Assembly (NCBI RefSeq): GCF_014649855.1
Contig: NZ_BMTV01000005.1
Coordinates: forward strand, 141,248-205,247
DNA from: Streptomyces roseolus
Lineage (GTDB): Bacteria; Actinomycetota; Actinomycetes; Streptomycetales; Streptomycetaceae
DNA length: 64,000 nucleotides
Direction of reading: 5' to 3'
The stretch's first letter is position 1. Each line of letters starts with the position of its first letter. A model generated the notes under the pieces. That model was not told the DNA's origin. It saw nothing but the letters and a program-made list of their open reading frames with translations, and did not search any database. A program made the translations under genes and the position numbers. Positions 17,305 through 26,071 of the stretch are shown one piece after another.

Positions 17305-18191
17305 GCACCTTCGCGGAGTTCCTCATCAACGGGCTCTCCCTGGGCTCCGTCTACGCCCTCATCGCCCTCGGCTTCGTCGTCATCTTCCGCGCCACGGAGG
17401 TCGTCAACTTCGCCCACGCCTCACTGCTCCTGGCCGGCGGCTACCTCGTCGCCGTCCTCCACGAACCGCTCGGCTTCTGGCCCGCGCTGGCCGCCGGCGT
17501 CGCGGGCGCGGCCGTCGTCGGCGCCGCCGTCGAGTTCCTCGTCATGCGCCGCCACCGGGGCACCGACCACAGCGTCCTCGCCATCGTCACCATCGGCGTC
17601 GACATCCTCCTCGCCACCGAGCTGACCCGCCGGATCGGCACCGACATCCTCGCCCTCGGCGACCCGTGGGGCGACGCCGTCGTCACCCTCGGCCCGGTGA
17701 CGATCGCCGAGACCCGGATCGCCGCCCTGCTCGCCGCCGCCCTCCTCATCACCGCCTTCCTGCTCGCCTTCCGGCACACCTCCTGGGGCGTGGCCATGCG
17801 GGCCGCCGCCGAGAGCCAGGAGACCGCCGCCCTGATGGGCGTCCGGCTCGGCAGGGTCTCGCTCGGTGCCTGGGCGGTCGCCGGGGGCCTGGCCGCCGTC
17901 GCCGCGCTCTTCCTCACCGTCTTCCCCACCCCCGGCCTGGAGAAGAGCACCTCGCTCGCCGCCCTCAAGGCCTTCCCCGCCGCGATCCTCGGCGGCCTCG
18001 ACTCCACCACCGGCGCGCTCGCCGGCGGACTGATCGTCGGCGTCACCGAGTCCCTCGCCACCGGCTACCAGTCCGACCTGGCCTTCCTCGGCCGCGGGAT
18101 CGGCGACCTCGCCCCCTACCTGGTGATGGTCGCCGTGCTGCTGATCCGCCCGGCCGGCCTCTTCGGCACGAAGGAGCTCGCCCGTGTCTGA
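17301..18191 (+). CDS. livH: Branched-chain amino-acid-type ABC permease (LivH-like)
   Basis: A 296-residue membrane subunit with about eight hydrophobic helices. The N-terminus (FLINGLSLGSVYALIALGFVVIFRATEVVNFAHASL) is the classic LivH opening, and the cytoplasmic coupling segment MRAAAESQETAALMGVRLGRV contains the EAA-like motif. The GTG start overlaps the livG stop (GTGA). It should pair with the following permease to form the translocation pore. Confidence 0.93.
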   Translation: MSTFAEFLINGLSLGSVYALIALGFVVIFRATEVVNFAHASLLLAGGYLVAVLHEPLGFWPALAAGVAGAAVVGAAVEFLVMRRHRGTDHSVLAIVTIGVDILLATELTRRIGTDILALGDPWGDAVVTLGPVTIAETRIAALLAAALLITAFLLAFRHTSWGVAMRAAAESQETAALMGVRLGRVSLGAWAVAGGLAAVAALFLTVFPTPGLEKSTSLAALKAFPAAILGGLDSTTGALAGGLIVGVTESLATGYQSDLAFLGRGIGDLAPYLVMVAVLLIRPAGLFGTKELARV

Positions 18192-19260
18192 GCGCCGCAG
18201 GACCCCCGCCAGGGCGTACGCCTGGGCCGCCACCGGCCTCGGCGGCATCGTCGCCCTCCTCCTCCCCTTCTACCTGGAACGCTTCTGGCTCCAGGCCGGG
18301 CTCTTCGCCATCGCCGCCGCCATCGGCGCCGTCGGCATCAACCTCCTCACCGGCGCCACCGGCCAGCTCTCCATGGGCCACGCCTTCTTCCTCGCCGTCG
18401 GCGCCTACGGCTACTGCGCCCTCGCCGGCGACGGCGGAGACGGGCTCGCCGGCCTCGGCCTGCCCGGCTGGCTCGCCGCCGTCCTCGCCGTCGGCCTCGC
18501 GGGGCTCGCCGGCGGGGCGTTCAGCCCCATCGCGGGCCGGCTGCACGGTGCCTACCTCGGCATCGCCACCCTCGCGCTGATCTTCATCGGCCAGCACGTC
18601 CTCTTCAACGCCCACGACCTCACCGGCGGCTACAACGGCCGCGCCGTCCCGCCGCTGAACCTCTTCGGCCTCACCTTCGACGACACCGAGGTCCTCGTCG
18701 CCCAGGTGCCCTTCGGCGCCGTCGAGAAGCTCTGGTACCTCGGACTGGCGCTGCTCCTCGGCGGGGTGCTGTTCGCCCGCGGGGTGCTTAGGGGCCGCCC
18801 CGGGCGCGCCATGAACGCCATCCGCGACCACCGGATCGCCGCCGGCGTCATGGGCATCCCGGTCGCCCGGCACCGCGCCGCCGTCTTCGTCCTGTCCTCC
18901 ATGTACGCGGGCCTCGCCGGCGTCCTGCTCGCCCTGGTCTTCCAGCGGACCGTGCCCGAGTACTTCGGCATGGCGCTCTCCCTGGAGTACCTGGCGATGA
19001 TCGTCATCGGCGGCCTCGGCTCCGTCGCCGGAGCCGTCGCGGGCGGCATCTTCGTCGCCCTGCTGCCCCAGCTCCTGAACCGGTACGCCGAAGCCCTGCC
19101 CCTGGTCTCCGCCCCGGGCACCGGCGGCATCGCCCCCGGCGAGGCCGCCCGCTACCTCTACGGCGCCGCCGTCGTCGGCACCGTCCTCTTCCTGCCCGGC
19201 GGCCTCGCGAGGCTCGTCGTGCGAACCCCGATCCACCGACCCTCAGGGGAGACTCGATGA
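18184..19260 (+). CDS. livM: Branched-chain amino-acid-type ABC permease (LivM-like)
   Basis: A 358-residue second permease with about nine to ten helices. It shows the LivM pattern: GINLLTGATGQLSMGHAFFLAVGAY, then the coupling loop MNAIRDHRIAAGVMGIPVARHRAAVFVLSSMYAGLAG and SLEYLAMIVIGGLGSVAGAVAGGIFV. The GTG start lies inside the livH end (8-base overlap). The stop overlaps the ATG of the binding-protein gene. Confidence 0.93.
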   Translation: MSERRRTPARAYAWAATGLGGIVALLLPFYLERFWLQAGLFAIAAAIGAVGINLLTGATGQLSMGHAFFLAVGAYGYCALAGDGGDGLAGLGLPGWLAAVLAVGLAGLAGGAFSPIAGRLHGAYLGIATLALIFIGQHVLFNAHDLTGGYNGRAVPPLNLFGLTFDDTEVLVAQVPFGAVEKLWYLGLALLLGGVLFARGVLRGRPGRAMNAIRDHRIAAGVMGIPVARHRAAVFVLSSMYAGLAGVLLALVFQRTVPEYFGMALSLEYLAMIVIGGLGSVAGAVAGGIFVALLPQLLNRYAEALPLVSAPGTGGIAPGEAARYLYGAAVVGTVLFLPGGLARLVVRTPIHRPSGETR

Positions 19261-20525
19261 CCCACAGACGACAGGCGGCCGTGCGGGGCCTCGCCGCGGC
19301 GCTCGCCACCCTGGTCGCGCTCACCGCGGCGGGATGCAGCTCCAAGGCGAAGACCGGCGACGGCAAGGAGACCGGCGCCGGTGGGATCAAGACCGGCGAG
19401 GGCGTCACCGACACCACCATCACCCTCGGCGCGCTCACCGACATGACCGGCGTGTACGCCACCCTCGGCAAGAGCGTCACCCAGGCCCAGCAGCTGTACG
19501 TGAAGCAGGTCAACGCCGCCGGCGGCATCTGCGGCCGCAAGCTGGAGCTGACCGTCCGCGACCACGGCTACGACCCGCAGAAGGCGCTCGCCGCCTACAC
19601 CGAGCTGGAGCCCAAGGTCGTCGGCTACCCCCAGTTCATCGGCTCCCCGTTCGTCGCCGCCGTCAAGCAGCGCGTCGACGGCCAGGACAAGGGCCTGGTC
19701 ATGCCGCAGGCCTGGTCGGCCTCGCTCCTCGGCTCCCCGTACATCCGCGTCCTCGGCGCCACCTACGACGTCGAGACGATCAACGCGGTCGACTTCCTCG
19801 TCACCGAGAAGGGCCTGAAGAAGGGCGACAAGCTCGGGCACGTCTACTTCGAGGGCGACTACGGGGAGAACGCCCTCAAGGGCTCGAAGCACGCCGCCGA
19901 GAAGACCGGTCTGACCGTCGTCGAGCAGAAGATCAAGCCCACCGACAACGACATGTCGGCGCAGGTCGCCGCCCTCAAGCAGGCCGGCGTGAAGGCCGTC
20001 CTCGTCAGCGCCGGACCGCGCCAGGCCGCCTCCCTGGTCGGCGTGGCCGCCGCGACCGGCCTCCGCGTCCCCGTCGTCGGCAACAACTCCGCCTTCGCCC
20101 CCCAGCTCCTCGGCACCCAGGCCGGCCCCGCCCTGGAGAAGATGTACTGGTTCGCCTCCCCGAGCCTCCCCATCGGCGCCGACACCCCGGTCGCGAAGAA
20201 GCTCGCCGCCGACTACGCGGCCGCCTACCCGGACGACGGCCTCGACAACGGCGTCGTCGCCGGCTGGACCGCCGTGTCCGCCTTCGGCGAGATCCTGAGG
20301 AAGGCGTGCGAGAAGGGCGACCTCAGCCGCGAGGGCGTCGCCAAGGCGCTCCTCATCCTCAGCGCCCACGACCCCGGCTTCGGCATGACCCACGACTTCA
20401 GCGACCCGAAGGCCCCGTCGTCGCGCCAGTCCGTCATCCTCCAGCCCGACAAGAAGGTCCCCGGCGGGATGCGTACGGTCCGCCAGCCCTTCGCCGCGGA
20501 GGCGGCCGAGACCTACGCCCCCTGA
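19257..20525 (+). CDS. livK: ABC transporter substrate-binding lipoprotein (LivK-like)
   Basis: A 422-residue extracellular receptor for the importer. It begins with a basic N-terminus and a hydrophobic stretch ending in a lipobox (TAAGCSSKAK), so Cys24-26 should be lipidated and anchored to the membrane. The mature part is a type I periplasmic-binding fold: TITLGALTDMTGVYATLGKSVTQAQQLYVKQVNAAGGICGRKLEL, then conserved segments to YAP at the end. The solute may be an amino acid, but binding proteins of this family also carry amides, urea or other small molecules, so leucine/isoleucine/valine is only the default call. Last gene of the operon. Confidence 0.92.
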   Translation: MTHRRQAAVRGLAAALATLVALTAAGCSSKAKTGDGKETGAGGIKTGEGVTDTTITLGALTDMTGVYATLGKSVTQAQQLYVKQVNAAGGICGRKLELTVRDHGYDPQKALAAYTELEPKVVGYPQFIGSPFVAAVKQRVDGQDKGLVMPQAWSASLLGSPYIRVLGATYDVETINAVDFLVTEKGLKKGDKLGHVYFEGDYGENALKGSKHAAEKTGLTVVEQKIKPTDNDMSAQVAALKQAGVKAVLVSAGPRQAASLVGVAAATGLRVPVVGNNSAFAPQLLGTQAGPALEKMYWFASPSLPIGADTPVAKKLAADYAAAYPDDGLDNGVVAGWTAVSAFGEILRKACEKGDLSREGVAKALLILSAHDPGFGMTHDFSDPKAPSSRQSVILQPDKKVPGGMRTVRQPFAAEAAETYAP

Positions 20526-20533
20526 CCGGCGCC

Positions 20534-20584
20534 GACACGCCCGCGGGGGGAGGACGGGGCCCGTCCTCCCCCCGCGGGCGTGTC
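20534..20584. terminator. 51-base near-perfect palindrome ending the liv operon
   Basis: Two 25-base arms match exactly around a single central base (arms begin GACACGCCCG and end CGGGCGTGTC). The palindrome starts 9 bases after the binding-protein stop codon. There is no U-tract, as is usual in Streptomyces. It should end the liv transcript before the acetyltransferase gene. Confidence 0.88.
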
Positions 20585-20619
20585 ACCTGGCGGAAACCTC
20601 CCGGTGTGATGCTCGGACG

Positions 20620-21606
20620 ATGAACGTCCTGATCGAGGAGAACGCCGCCCATGCCGGCCTGCCCGCCCTGCTCACCGCCTACCACCTGGCCACCGAGGCC
20701 GAGAAGGGCGCCGCGGTGACCGGGCCCGCCGACCTCCCGGCCGCCCGCCGCGCCGAGGCCGAGGACCCCGTCGCCGCCTTCGCCGCCGACACCGTGCTGC
20801 TCGCCACCGCCCCGGAGACGGGCGAGGCCGTCGGCTGCCTCGTCCTGAAGGCCGGGCCGGTGCCCGAGGTCAAGCGGGTGTGGGTCGAACCGGAGGCCCG
20901 CGGCCGGGGACTCGCCGGCGCGCTGATGGGCGAGGCGCTGCGCCGGGCCGCCGCGGCCGGGGCCGAGCGCGTCCGGCTCACCGTCTGGGAGTGGCGGCGG
21001 GGCCCCCTCGCCCTCTACCGCAAGCTCGGCTTCGAGCCCGCCCCGTCCTGGGACGACCGCCCCGGGCTGCTGTGCCTGGAGAAGCGCCTCGCCCCCGGCG
21101 ACCGCGTCGAGTTCCTCGGCCCCGACGCCGTACGGCGGCACACGGAGGGGCTCGCCGCGCTCCTCGTGGACGCCGTGGACGGCGGCGCCTCCGTGGGCTT
21201 CCTGGCGCCCGTGGAGCCCGCCGAGGCGGCCGCCTGGTGGGCCGGGACCGCGGGCACCCGGGACGTGTGGGCGGCCTTCGGGCCGGACGGCGCCGTCACC
21301 GGGGCCGTCACCCTCCTGCGTACCGGCACCGCCAACGGCCGGCACCGCGGCGAGATAGCCCGGCTCCTCGTCCACCGCTCGGCCCGCGGCCGGGGGCTCG
21401 GCCGCCGGCTCCTGGCCGCCGCCGAGGCCCACGCGGCCGCCACCGGCCTCACCCTCCTCGTCCTGGACACCCAGACCGGCAGCCCCGCCGAGCGGCTGTA
21501 CCGGGGAGCGGGCTGGACGGTGGCCGGCACCATCCCGGAGTACGCCGCCGACCCGGCCGGGGTCCTGCGCCCCACGACCCTCTACTACAAGGTCCTGGCG
21601 GCATGA
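20620..21606 (+). CDS. GNAT acetyltransferase with two tandem acetyltransferase domains
   Basis: A 328-residue protein with two GNAT folds. The first (about 1-155) has VKRVWVEPEARGRGLAGALMGEAL, a good acetyl-CoA pyrophosphate loop (R/Q-x-x-G-x-G/A). The second (about 170-328) has IARLLVHRSARGRGLGRRLLAAAEAHAAATG and LDTQTGSPAERLYRGAGWTVAG, also intact. Both domains look active, unlike some tandem GNATs where one is degenerate. The acceptor substrate is unknown. A GATGCT-like sequence lies close to the ATG but the promoter is unclear. Confidence 0.88.
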   Translation: MNVLIEENAAHAGLPALLTAYHLATEAEKGAAVTGPADLPAARRAEAEDPVAAFAADTVLLATAPETGEAVGCLVLKAGPVPEVKRVWVEPEARGRGLAGALMGEALRRAAAAGAERVRLTVWEWRRGPLALYRKLGFEPAPSWDDRPGLLCLEKRLAPGDRVEFLGPDAVRRHTEGLAALLVDAVDGGASVGFLAPVEPAEAAAWWAGTAGTRDVWAAFGPDGAVTGAVTLLRTGTANGRHRGEIARLLVHRSARGRGLGRRLLAAAEAHAAATGLTLLVLDTQTGSPAERLYRGAGWTVAGTIPEYAADPAGVLRPTTLYYKVLAA

Positions 21607-21643
21607 CGAAGGGCCCGGAAGCGCGGTGCTTCCGGGCCCTTCG
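21607..21643. terminator. Bidirectional 16-bp hairpin terminator
   Basis: CGAAGGGCCCGGAAGC pairs perfectly with GCTTCCGGGCCCTTCG around a 5-base loop. It lies between the convergent GNAT and phosphatidylserine synthase genes. Confidence 0.9.
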
Positions 21644-21664
21644 GCCGTTCCGTAGGACGGGGGG

Positions 21665-22546
21665 TCAGCGCAGCTGCGCCGCCTCCGCCTGCCGCGCCTC
21701 CCGGCTCTCGCGGCGGTTGCCGCGGAAGGTGTTCACCCGGCGGGCCGTCGCGAAGAGGGGGATCACGGCGCCCAGCACGACCTGGAGGGCGCACCCGGTC
21801 TGGAGCAGGAACTGACCGCCGGGGGCGTCGAAGGCCCACGCGGCCAGCATGGCCATCGCCCCGACGATCCAGCTGAGCATGGCCGCCGCGAGGACGCCCC
21901 GCGGCTTGGGGTACTCGACCCGGCTCACCATCAGCCACGCGGTGCCGATGATCGCCAGCAGCGTCGGGATGAAGGGGAGCTCAAGCAGGATGATCGAGAC
22001 GACCGTCAGCGCGCCGAAGGGGCTCGGCATGCCCTGGAACATGCCGTCCTTCATCGTCACGCAGGAGAACCGCGCGAGGCGCAGCACCACCGCGAGCAGC
22101 ACCACGATCGCGGCGACCGCCGAGACCTTCTGCTGCGCGTCGTCCGCGACCATGCCGTAGACGAGCACGAAGTACGCCGGGGCCAGACCGAAGCTGATCA
22201 GGTCCGAGAGGTTGTCGAGCTCGGCGCCCATCGGCGAGCTGCGGAGCTTGCGCGCCACGATGCCGTCGAAGAGGTCGAAGATCGCCGCGCACAGCATCAG
22301 TATCACCGCGGTGGCCGCGCTGTTGCGCGCCATCCCGGTCTCCGTGCTGCCGGTGAGGTGCGGGATCAGGATGCCCGTGGTGGTGAAGTACACCGCCATG
22401 AAGCCACACGTGGCGTTACCGAGCGTGAGGGCGTCCGCTATGGACAGCCTCAGCGACAGCGGCATCTCCTCCGCCTCTTCGGCCGCCCGCGCCTCGGCGT
22501 CGGCGGCCCAGTCGGCGGCTCGTGTGTCGGGATCAATCACGGTCAA
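21665..22546 (-). CDS. pssA: CDP-diacylglycerol--serine O-phosphatidyltransferase
   Basis: A 293-residue membrane enzyme that makes phosphatidylserine from CDP-diacylglycerol and L-serine, the first step toward phosphatidylethanolamine. The CDP-alcohol phosphotransferase motif D-G-x2-A-R-x8-G-x3-D-x3-D is visible as FDGIVARKLRSSPMGAELDNLSD (about residues 112-135). About seven to eight hydrophobic helices follow. Its start overlaps the end of psd by 14 bases, so the two consecutive steps are co-translated. Confidence 0.94.
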   Translation of the reverse strand: MTVIDPDTRAADWAADAEARAAEEAEEMPLSLRLSIADALTLGNATCGFMAVYFTTTGILIPHLTGSTETGMARNSAATAVILMLCAAIFDLFDGIVARKLRSSPMGAELDNLSDLISFGLAPAYFVLVYGMVADDAQQKVSAVAAIVVLLAVVLRLARFSCVTMKDGMFQGMPSPFGALTVVSIILLELPFIPTLLAIIGTAWLMVSRVEYPKPRGVLAAAMLSWIVGAMAMLAAWAFDAPGGQFLLQTGCALQVVLGAVIPLFATARRVNTFRGNRRESREARQAEAAQLR

Positions 22547-23189
22547 TGCGAGTCACCCCCGCGGTCGTGGTCTGCCCGACCTCGACGGCGACCTCGACAC
22601 CCTCCGGGAGGTAGATGTCGACGCGCGAGCCGAAGCGGATCAGACCGATGCGGTCACCCTGCTCGACCTTCGTCCCCTGCGGGATGTACGGCACGATGCG
22701 CCGCGCCACGGCACCCGCGATCTGGATCATCTCGATGTCACCGAGCTCGGTGTCGAAGTGCCAGACGACGCGCTCGTTGTTCTCGGACTCCTTGTTGAAG
22801 GCCGGGACGAAGCCACCCGGGACGTGCTCCACCGAGGTCACCGTGCCGGCCATCGGCGCACGGTTGACGTGCACGTTCAGCGGGCTCATGAAGATGGCGA
22901 CCCGGGTGCGCCCGTCCTTCCACGGCATGATGCTCTGCACCACGCCGTCGGCGGGGGAGATGACCCGGCCCTGAGCGATCTCGCGCTCGGGGTCGCGGAA
23001 GAACCACAGCATGCCGGCCGCGAGCGCGGTGGTCGGCACGGCGATCGCGCGGGCGCGCTTCGAACGGCCGGAGCGCGCGAGGCTGAGCGCCGCCGTGGCG
23101 ACGGTCGGCAGGAGCCACGGCGATGCTCCGCGTGCGATGCGTGCGCCCTTGAGGCTGTCGCGGTGTGCAGAGTTTGGGCTGTGGGGCAT
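22533..23189 (-). CDS. psd: Phosphatidylserine decarboxylase (short, Psd-B-like type)
   Basis: A 218-residue pyruvoyl enzyme that decarboxylates phosphatidylserine to phosphatidylethanolamine. It contains FFRDPEREIAQGRVISPADGVVQ, IFMSPLNVHVNRAPMAGTV and the self-cleavage site RFGSRVDIYLPEG, where Ser in GS becomes the pyruvoyl group. It belongs to the short archaeal/actinobacterial type rather than the long E. coli type. The ATG at 23189 (MPHSPNSAHRDS) is preferred to an in-frame ATG at 23225. It lies 170 bases downstream of the acyl-CoA dehydrogenase gene and has its own promoter-like sequence. Confidence 0.93.
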   Translation of the reverse strand: MPHSPNSAHRDSLKGARIARGASPWLLPTVATAALSLARSGRSKRARAIAVPTTALAAGMLWFFRDPEREIAQGRVISPADGVVQSIMPWKDGRTRVAIFMSPLNVHVNRAPMAGTVTSVEHVPGGFVPAFNKESENNERVVWHFDTELGDIEMIQIAGAVARRIVPYIPQGTKVEQGDRIGLIRFGSRVDIYLPEGVEVAVEVGQTTTAGVTRIDRD

Positions 23190-23249
23190 GGATGACCTTC
23201 GTAGCGGATGATGCCGCGCTGGCAACGGGGGGACGGCGGCTTTCCGGCG

Positions 23250-23280
23250 ATGCTATCGGTTGCGGGGCGCAACTGGGCAA
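23250..23280 (-). promoter_or_regulatory. Possible promoter for psd-pssA
   Basis: On the reverse strand TTGCCC (23280-23275) and TAGCAT (23255-23250) are 19 bases apart and lie about 60 bases before psd. The spacing is a little long. If used, it separates lipid synthesis from the ethylmalonyl-CoA operon upstream. Confidence 0.35.
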
Positions 23281-23359
23281 GCCAGGAACCGAGTCGACGG
23301 CCGGAAGACGAACACGGGGTGTGATCTTCTTCGCGGCCGAATCAACTCAAAACCGACAA

Positions 23360-24565
23360 TCAGCCCTGGAACCGGTACTCCTCCAGGAGGCGGCGGCCAA
23401 TGATCATTTTCTGGATCTCGGCGGTACCTTCACCGATGAGCAGCATCGGCGCCTCGCGGTAGAGTCGCTCGATCTCGTACTCCTTCGAGAACCCGTAGCC
23501 GCCGTGAATGCGGAAGGCATCCTCCACGACCTCCTTGCAGTATTCGGAGGCGAGGTACTTCGCCATCCCCGCTTCGAGGTCGTTTCGTTCCCCGGAGTCC
23601 TTTTTGCGTGCTGCGTTCACCATCATGGCATGGGCGGCCTCGACCTTGGTAGCCATTTCGGCCAGCTTGAACTGGATGGCCTGGTGCTGGGCGATCGGCT
23701 TTCCGAAAGTCTGACGCTGCTGGGCATACTGGACGCCCAGTTCGAAAGCACGCTGAGCGACGCCGCAACCACGGGCCGCCACGTTCACGCGGCCCACCTC
23801 GACACCGTCCATCATTTGGTAAAACCCTCGGCCGGTGACCCCGCCGAGAACCCGATTGGCCGGAATGCGCAGGTTGTCCATGACGAGCTCGGTCGTGTCG
23901 ACGCCCTTGTAGCCCATCTTGTCGATCTTGCCGGGGATGGTGAGGCCGGGGCGGACCTCTCCGAAGCCGGGCTCCTTCTCGACGAGGAAGGTCGTCATCG
24001 ACTTGTGGGGCGCGGTGCCCTCCGGGTGGCCTTCGTCACTCCGGACGAGCACGGCCACCAGCGTGGACGTGCCGCCGTTGGTCAGCCACATCTTCTGGCC
24101 GTTGAGGACGTACTCGTCGCCCTCCTTCACCGCCTTCGACGTGATGGCCGACACGTCCGAGCCGAGGCCCGGCTCCGACATCGAGAACGCGCCGCGCGTC
24201 TCGCCGGCCGCCATCCGCGGAAGGAAGTACTCCTTCTGCTCCTGGGTGCCGTGCTGCTTCAGCATGTACGCGACGATGAAGTGGGTGTTGATGATGCCGG
24301 AGACCGACATCCAGCCGCGGGCGATCTCCTCCACGCAGAGCGCGTAGGTGAGCAGCGACTCGCCCAGGCCCCCGTACTCCTCGGGGATCATCAGGCCGAA
24401 GACGCCGAGCTCCTTGAGCCCGTCCACGATCTGCTGGGGGTACTCGTCGCGGTGCTCCAGCTCGGTCGCGACAGGGATGATCTCCTTGTCGACGAAGTCC
24501 CGCACGGTGGCGAGGATCTCCTGCTGGACGTCGGTCAGACCGTGGGTCTGGGCGAGTCGCGCCAT
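23360..24565 (-). CDS. Acyl-CoA dehydrogenase, probable methylsuccinyl-CoA dehydrogenase of the ethylmalonyl-CoA pathway
   Basis: A 401-residue FAD enzyme predicted to oxidise (2S)-methylsuccinyl-CoA to mesaconyl-CoA. Acyl-CoA dehydrogenase motifs are clear: FSMSEPGLGSDVSAITSKA (about 130-150), KMWLTNGG, ARGCGVAQRAFELGVQYAQQR and HGGYGFSKEYEIERLYREAP. The likely catalytic Glu lies in IGEGTAEIQ near residue 380. From family knowledge, the Rhodobacter-type Mcd is longer and carries an extra N-terminal segment; this one has ordinary length, so its substrate is argued mainly from operon position. It is the last gene of the five-gene unit, 2 bases after the hydratase gene. Confidence 0.85.
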   Translation of the reverse strand: MARLAQTHGLTDVQQEILATVRDFVDKEIIPVATELEHRDEYPQQIVDGLKELGVFGLMIPEEYGGLGESLLTYALCVEEIARGWMSVSGIINTHFIVAYMLKQHGTQEQKEYFLPRMAAGETRGAFSMSEPGLGSDVSAITSKAVKEGDEYVLNGQKMWLTNGGTSTLVAVLVRSDEGHPEGTAPHKSMTTFLVEKEPGFGEVRPGLTIPGKIDKMGYKGVDTTELVMDNLRIPANRVLGGVTGRGFYQMMDGVEVGRVNVAARGCGVAQRAFELGVQYAQQRQTFGKPIAQHQAIQFKLAEMATKVEAAHAMMVNAARKKDSGERNDLEAGMAKYLASEYCKEVVEDAFRIHGGYGFSKEYEIERLYREAPMLLIGEGTAEIQKMIIGRRLLEEYRFQG

Positions 24566-24567
24566 GA

Positions 24568-25092
24568 CTACTTCTCCGACTTCTTGGAAGGCTCGATGAG
24601 CTCGGGGCGGCCGGGCTGCTCGCCGCCGCGCGCGTCGGTGTACTCGGCGGTCGGGACCATCACCTTGCGGCGGAAGACGCAGACGAGGGTGCCGTCCTGC
24701 TTGTAGCCCTTGGTCTCGACGTACACGATCCCGCGGTCCGTCTTCGACTTCGACGGGGTCTTGTCGAGGACGGTGGTCTCGCCGTAGATCGTGTCGCCGT
24801 GGAAGGTCGGCGCCACGTGCCGCAGCGACTCGATCTCCAGGTTGGCGATGGCCTTGCCGGAGACGTCCGGCACGGACATGCCGAGCAGCAGCGAGTAGAT
24901 GTAGTTGCCGACCACCACGTTCCGCTTGAAGTCGGTCGTGTTCTCCGCGTAGTTCACGTCCATGTGCAGCGGGTGGTGGTTCATGGTGAGGAGGCAGAAG
25001 AGGTGGTCGTCGTACTCGGTGACCGTCTTCCCGGGCCAGTGCTTGTAGACGGCACCGACCTCGAACTCCTCATAGGTACGTCCGAACTGCAT
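24568..25092 (-). CDS. MaoC-family hydratase, probable mesaconyl-CoA hydratase
   Basis: A 174-residue hot-dog-fold hydratase expected to add water to mesaconyl-CoA, giving beta-methylmalyl-CoA. It has the MaoC catalytic region with MNHHPLHMDVNYAENT (Asp/His pair near residues 37-45), then VVVGNYIYSLLLGM and FHGDTIYGETTVLDK. Rhodobacter mesaconyl-CoA hydratase is about twice as long with two hot-dog modules; this is a single module that would work as a dimer. Position between the lyase (4-base gap) and dehydrogenase (2-base gap) genes supports the role. Confidence 0.83.
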   Translation of the reverse strand: MQFGRTYEEFEVGAVYKHWPGKTVTEYDDHLFCLLTMNHHPLHMDVNYAENTTDFKRNVVVGNYIYSLLLGMSVPDVSGKAIANLEIESLRHVAPTFHGDTIYGETTVLDKTPSKSKTDRGIVYVETKGYKQDGTLVCVFRRKVMVPTAEYTDARGGEQPGRPELIEPSKKSEK

Positions 25093-25096
25093 GGCC

Positions 25097-26071
25097 CTAC
25101 GCCTCCGGGATCTCGAACTTGCTGGTGCGCTGCATGCCGGCGGCGCGGCCCTTGCCGGAGATGACCAGGGCCATCTTGCGGGAGGCCTCGTCGATCATCT
25201 CGTCGCCGAGCATCGCGGAGCCCTTCTTCCCGCCCGCCTCGGAGGTGTAGTAGTCGTACGCGTCGAGGATCAGCTCGGCGTGGTCGTAGTCCTCCTGCGA
25301 GGGCGAGAAGATCTCGTTCGCGGCGGCGACCTGGTCCGGGTGGAGCACCCACTTGCCGTCGAAGCCCAGGGCGGCGGCGCGCTGCGCGACCGCGCGGTAC
25401 CCCTCCTGGTTGCGGATCTGGAGGTAGGGGCCGTCGATCGCCTGGAGGTTGTTGGCGCGGGCCGCCATCAGGATGCTCATCAGGATGTGGTGGTACGCGT
25501 CCGCCGGGTAGCCGGGCGGCTGCTCGCCCACGACCAGGGACTTCATGTTGATGGAGGCCATGAAGTCGGCCGGGCCGAAGATGATCGTCTCGACGCGCTG
25601 GGACGCCTGCGCGATCGCGTTGACGTTGTTCAGGCCCTGGGCGTTCTCGATCTGCGCCTCGATGCCGATCTTGCCGACCTCGAAGCCCATGGTCTTCTCG
25701 ATCTGGGTGAGCAGCAGGTCGAGCGCGACGATCTGCTGGGCGTCCTGGACCTTCGGCAGCATGATGCAGTCGAGGTTCTGGCCGGCGCCCTCGACGACCG
25801 TGACGACGTCGCGGTACGTCCAGTGGGTCGTCCAGTCGTTGACGCGGACCACGCGGGTCTTGCCGGTCCAGTCGCCCTCGTTCAGGAACTTCACGATGGT
25901 GTGGCGGGCCTCGGGCTTGGCCAGCGGGGCGCAGGCGTCCTCCAGGTCGAGGAAGACCTGGTCGGCGGCGAGGCCCTGGGCCTTCTCCAGGAAACGCGGG
26001 TTGGAGCCGGGCACCGCGAGGCAGGAGCGGCGGGGGCGCAGCCGGTTCACCGGGGACGCGGGGCTGGTCAT
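25097..26071 (-). CDS. HpcH/HpaI-family CoA-ester lyase, probable malyl-CoA/beta-methylmalyl-CoA lyase
   Basis: A 324-residue class II aldolase-like lyase. It would cleave beta-methylmalyl-CoA into glyoxylate and propionyl-CoA, and perhaps also handle malyl-CoA. Key parts are RSCLAVPGSNPRFLEKAQGLAADQVFLDLEDACAP, IEAQIENAQGLNNVNAIA with the Mg2+-binding Glu, IIFGPADFMAS with the second acidic ligand, and KWVLHPDQVAAANEIFSPS. This is the CitE/Mcl pattern. The ATG overlaps the stop of the mutase gene (ATGA). Confidence 0.88.
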   Translation of the reverse strand: MTSPASPVNRLRPRRSCLAVPGSNPRFLEKAQGLAADQVFLDLEDACAPLAKPEARHTIVKFLNEGDWTGKTRVVRVNDWTTHWTYRDVVTVVEGAGQNLDCIMLPKVQDAQQIVALDLLLTQIEKTMGFEVGKIGIEAQIENAQGLNNVNAIAQASQRVETIIFGPADFMASINMKSLVVGEQPPGYPADAYHHILMSILMAARANNLQAIDGPYLQIRNQEGYRAVAQRAAALGFDGKWVLHPDQVAAANEIFSPSQEDYDHAELILDAYDYYTSEAGGKKGSAMLGDEMIDEASRKMALVISGKGRAAGMQRTSKFEIPEA

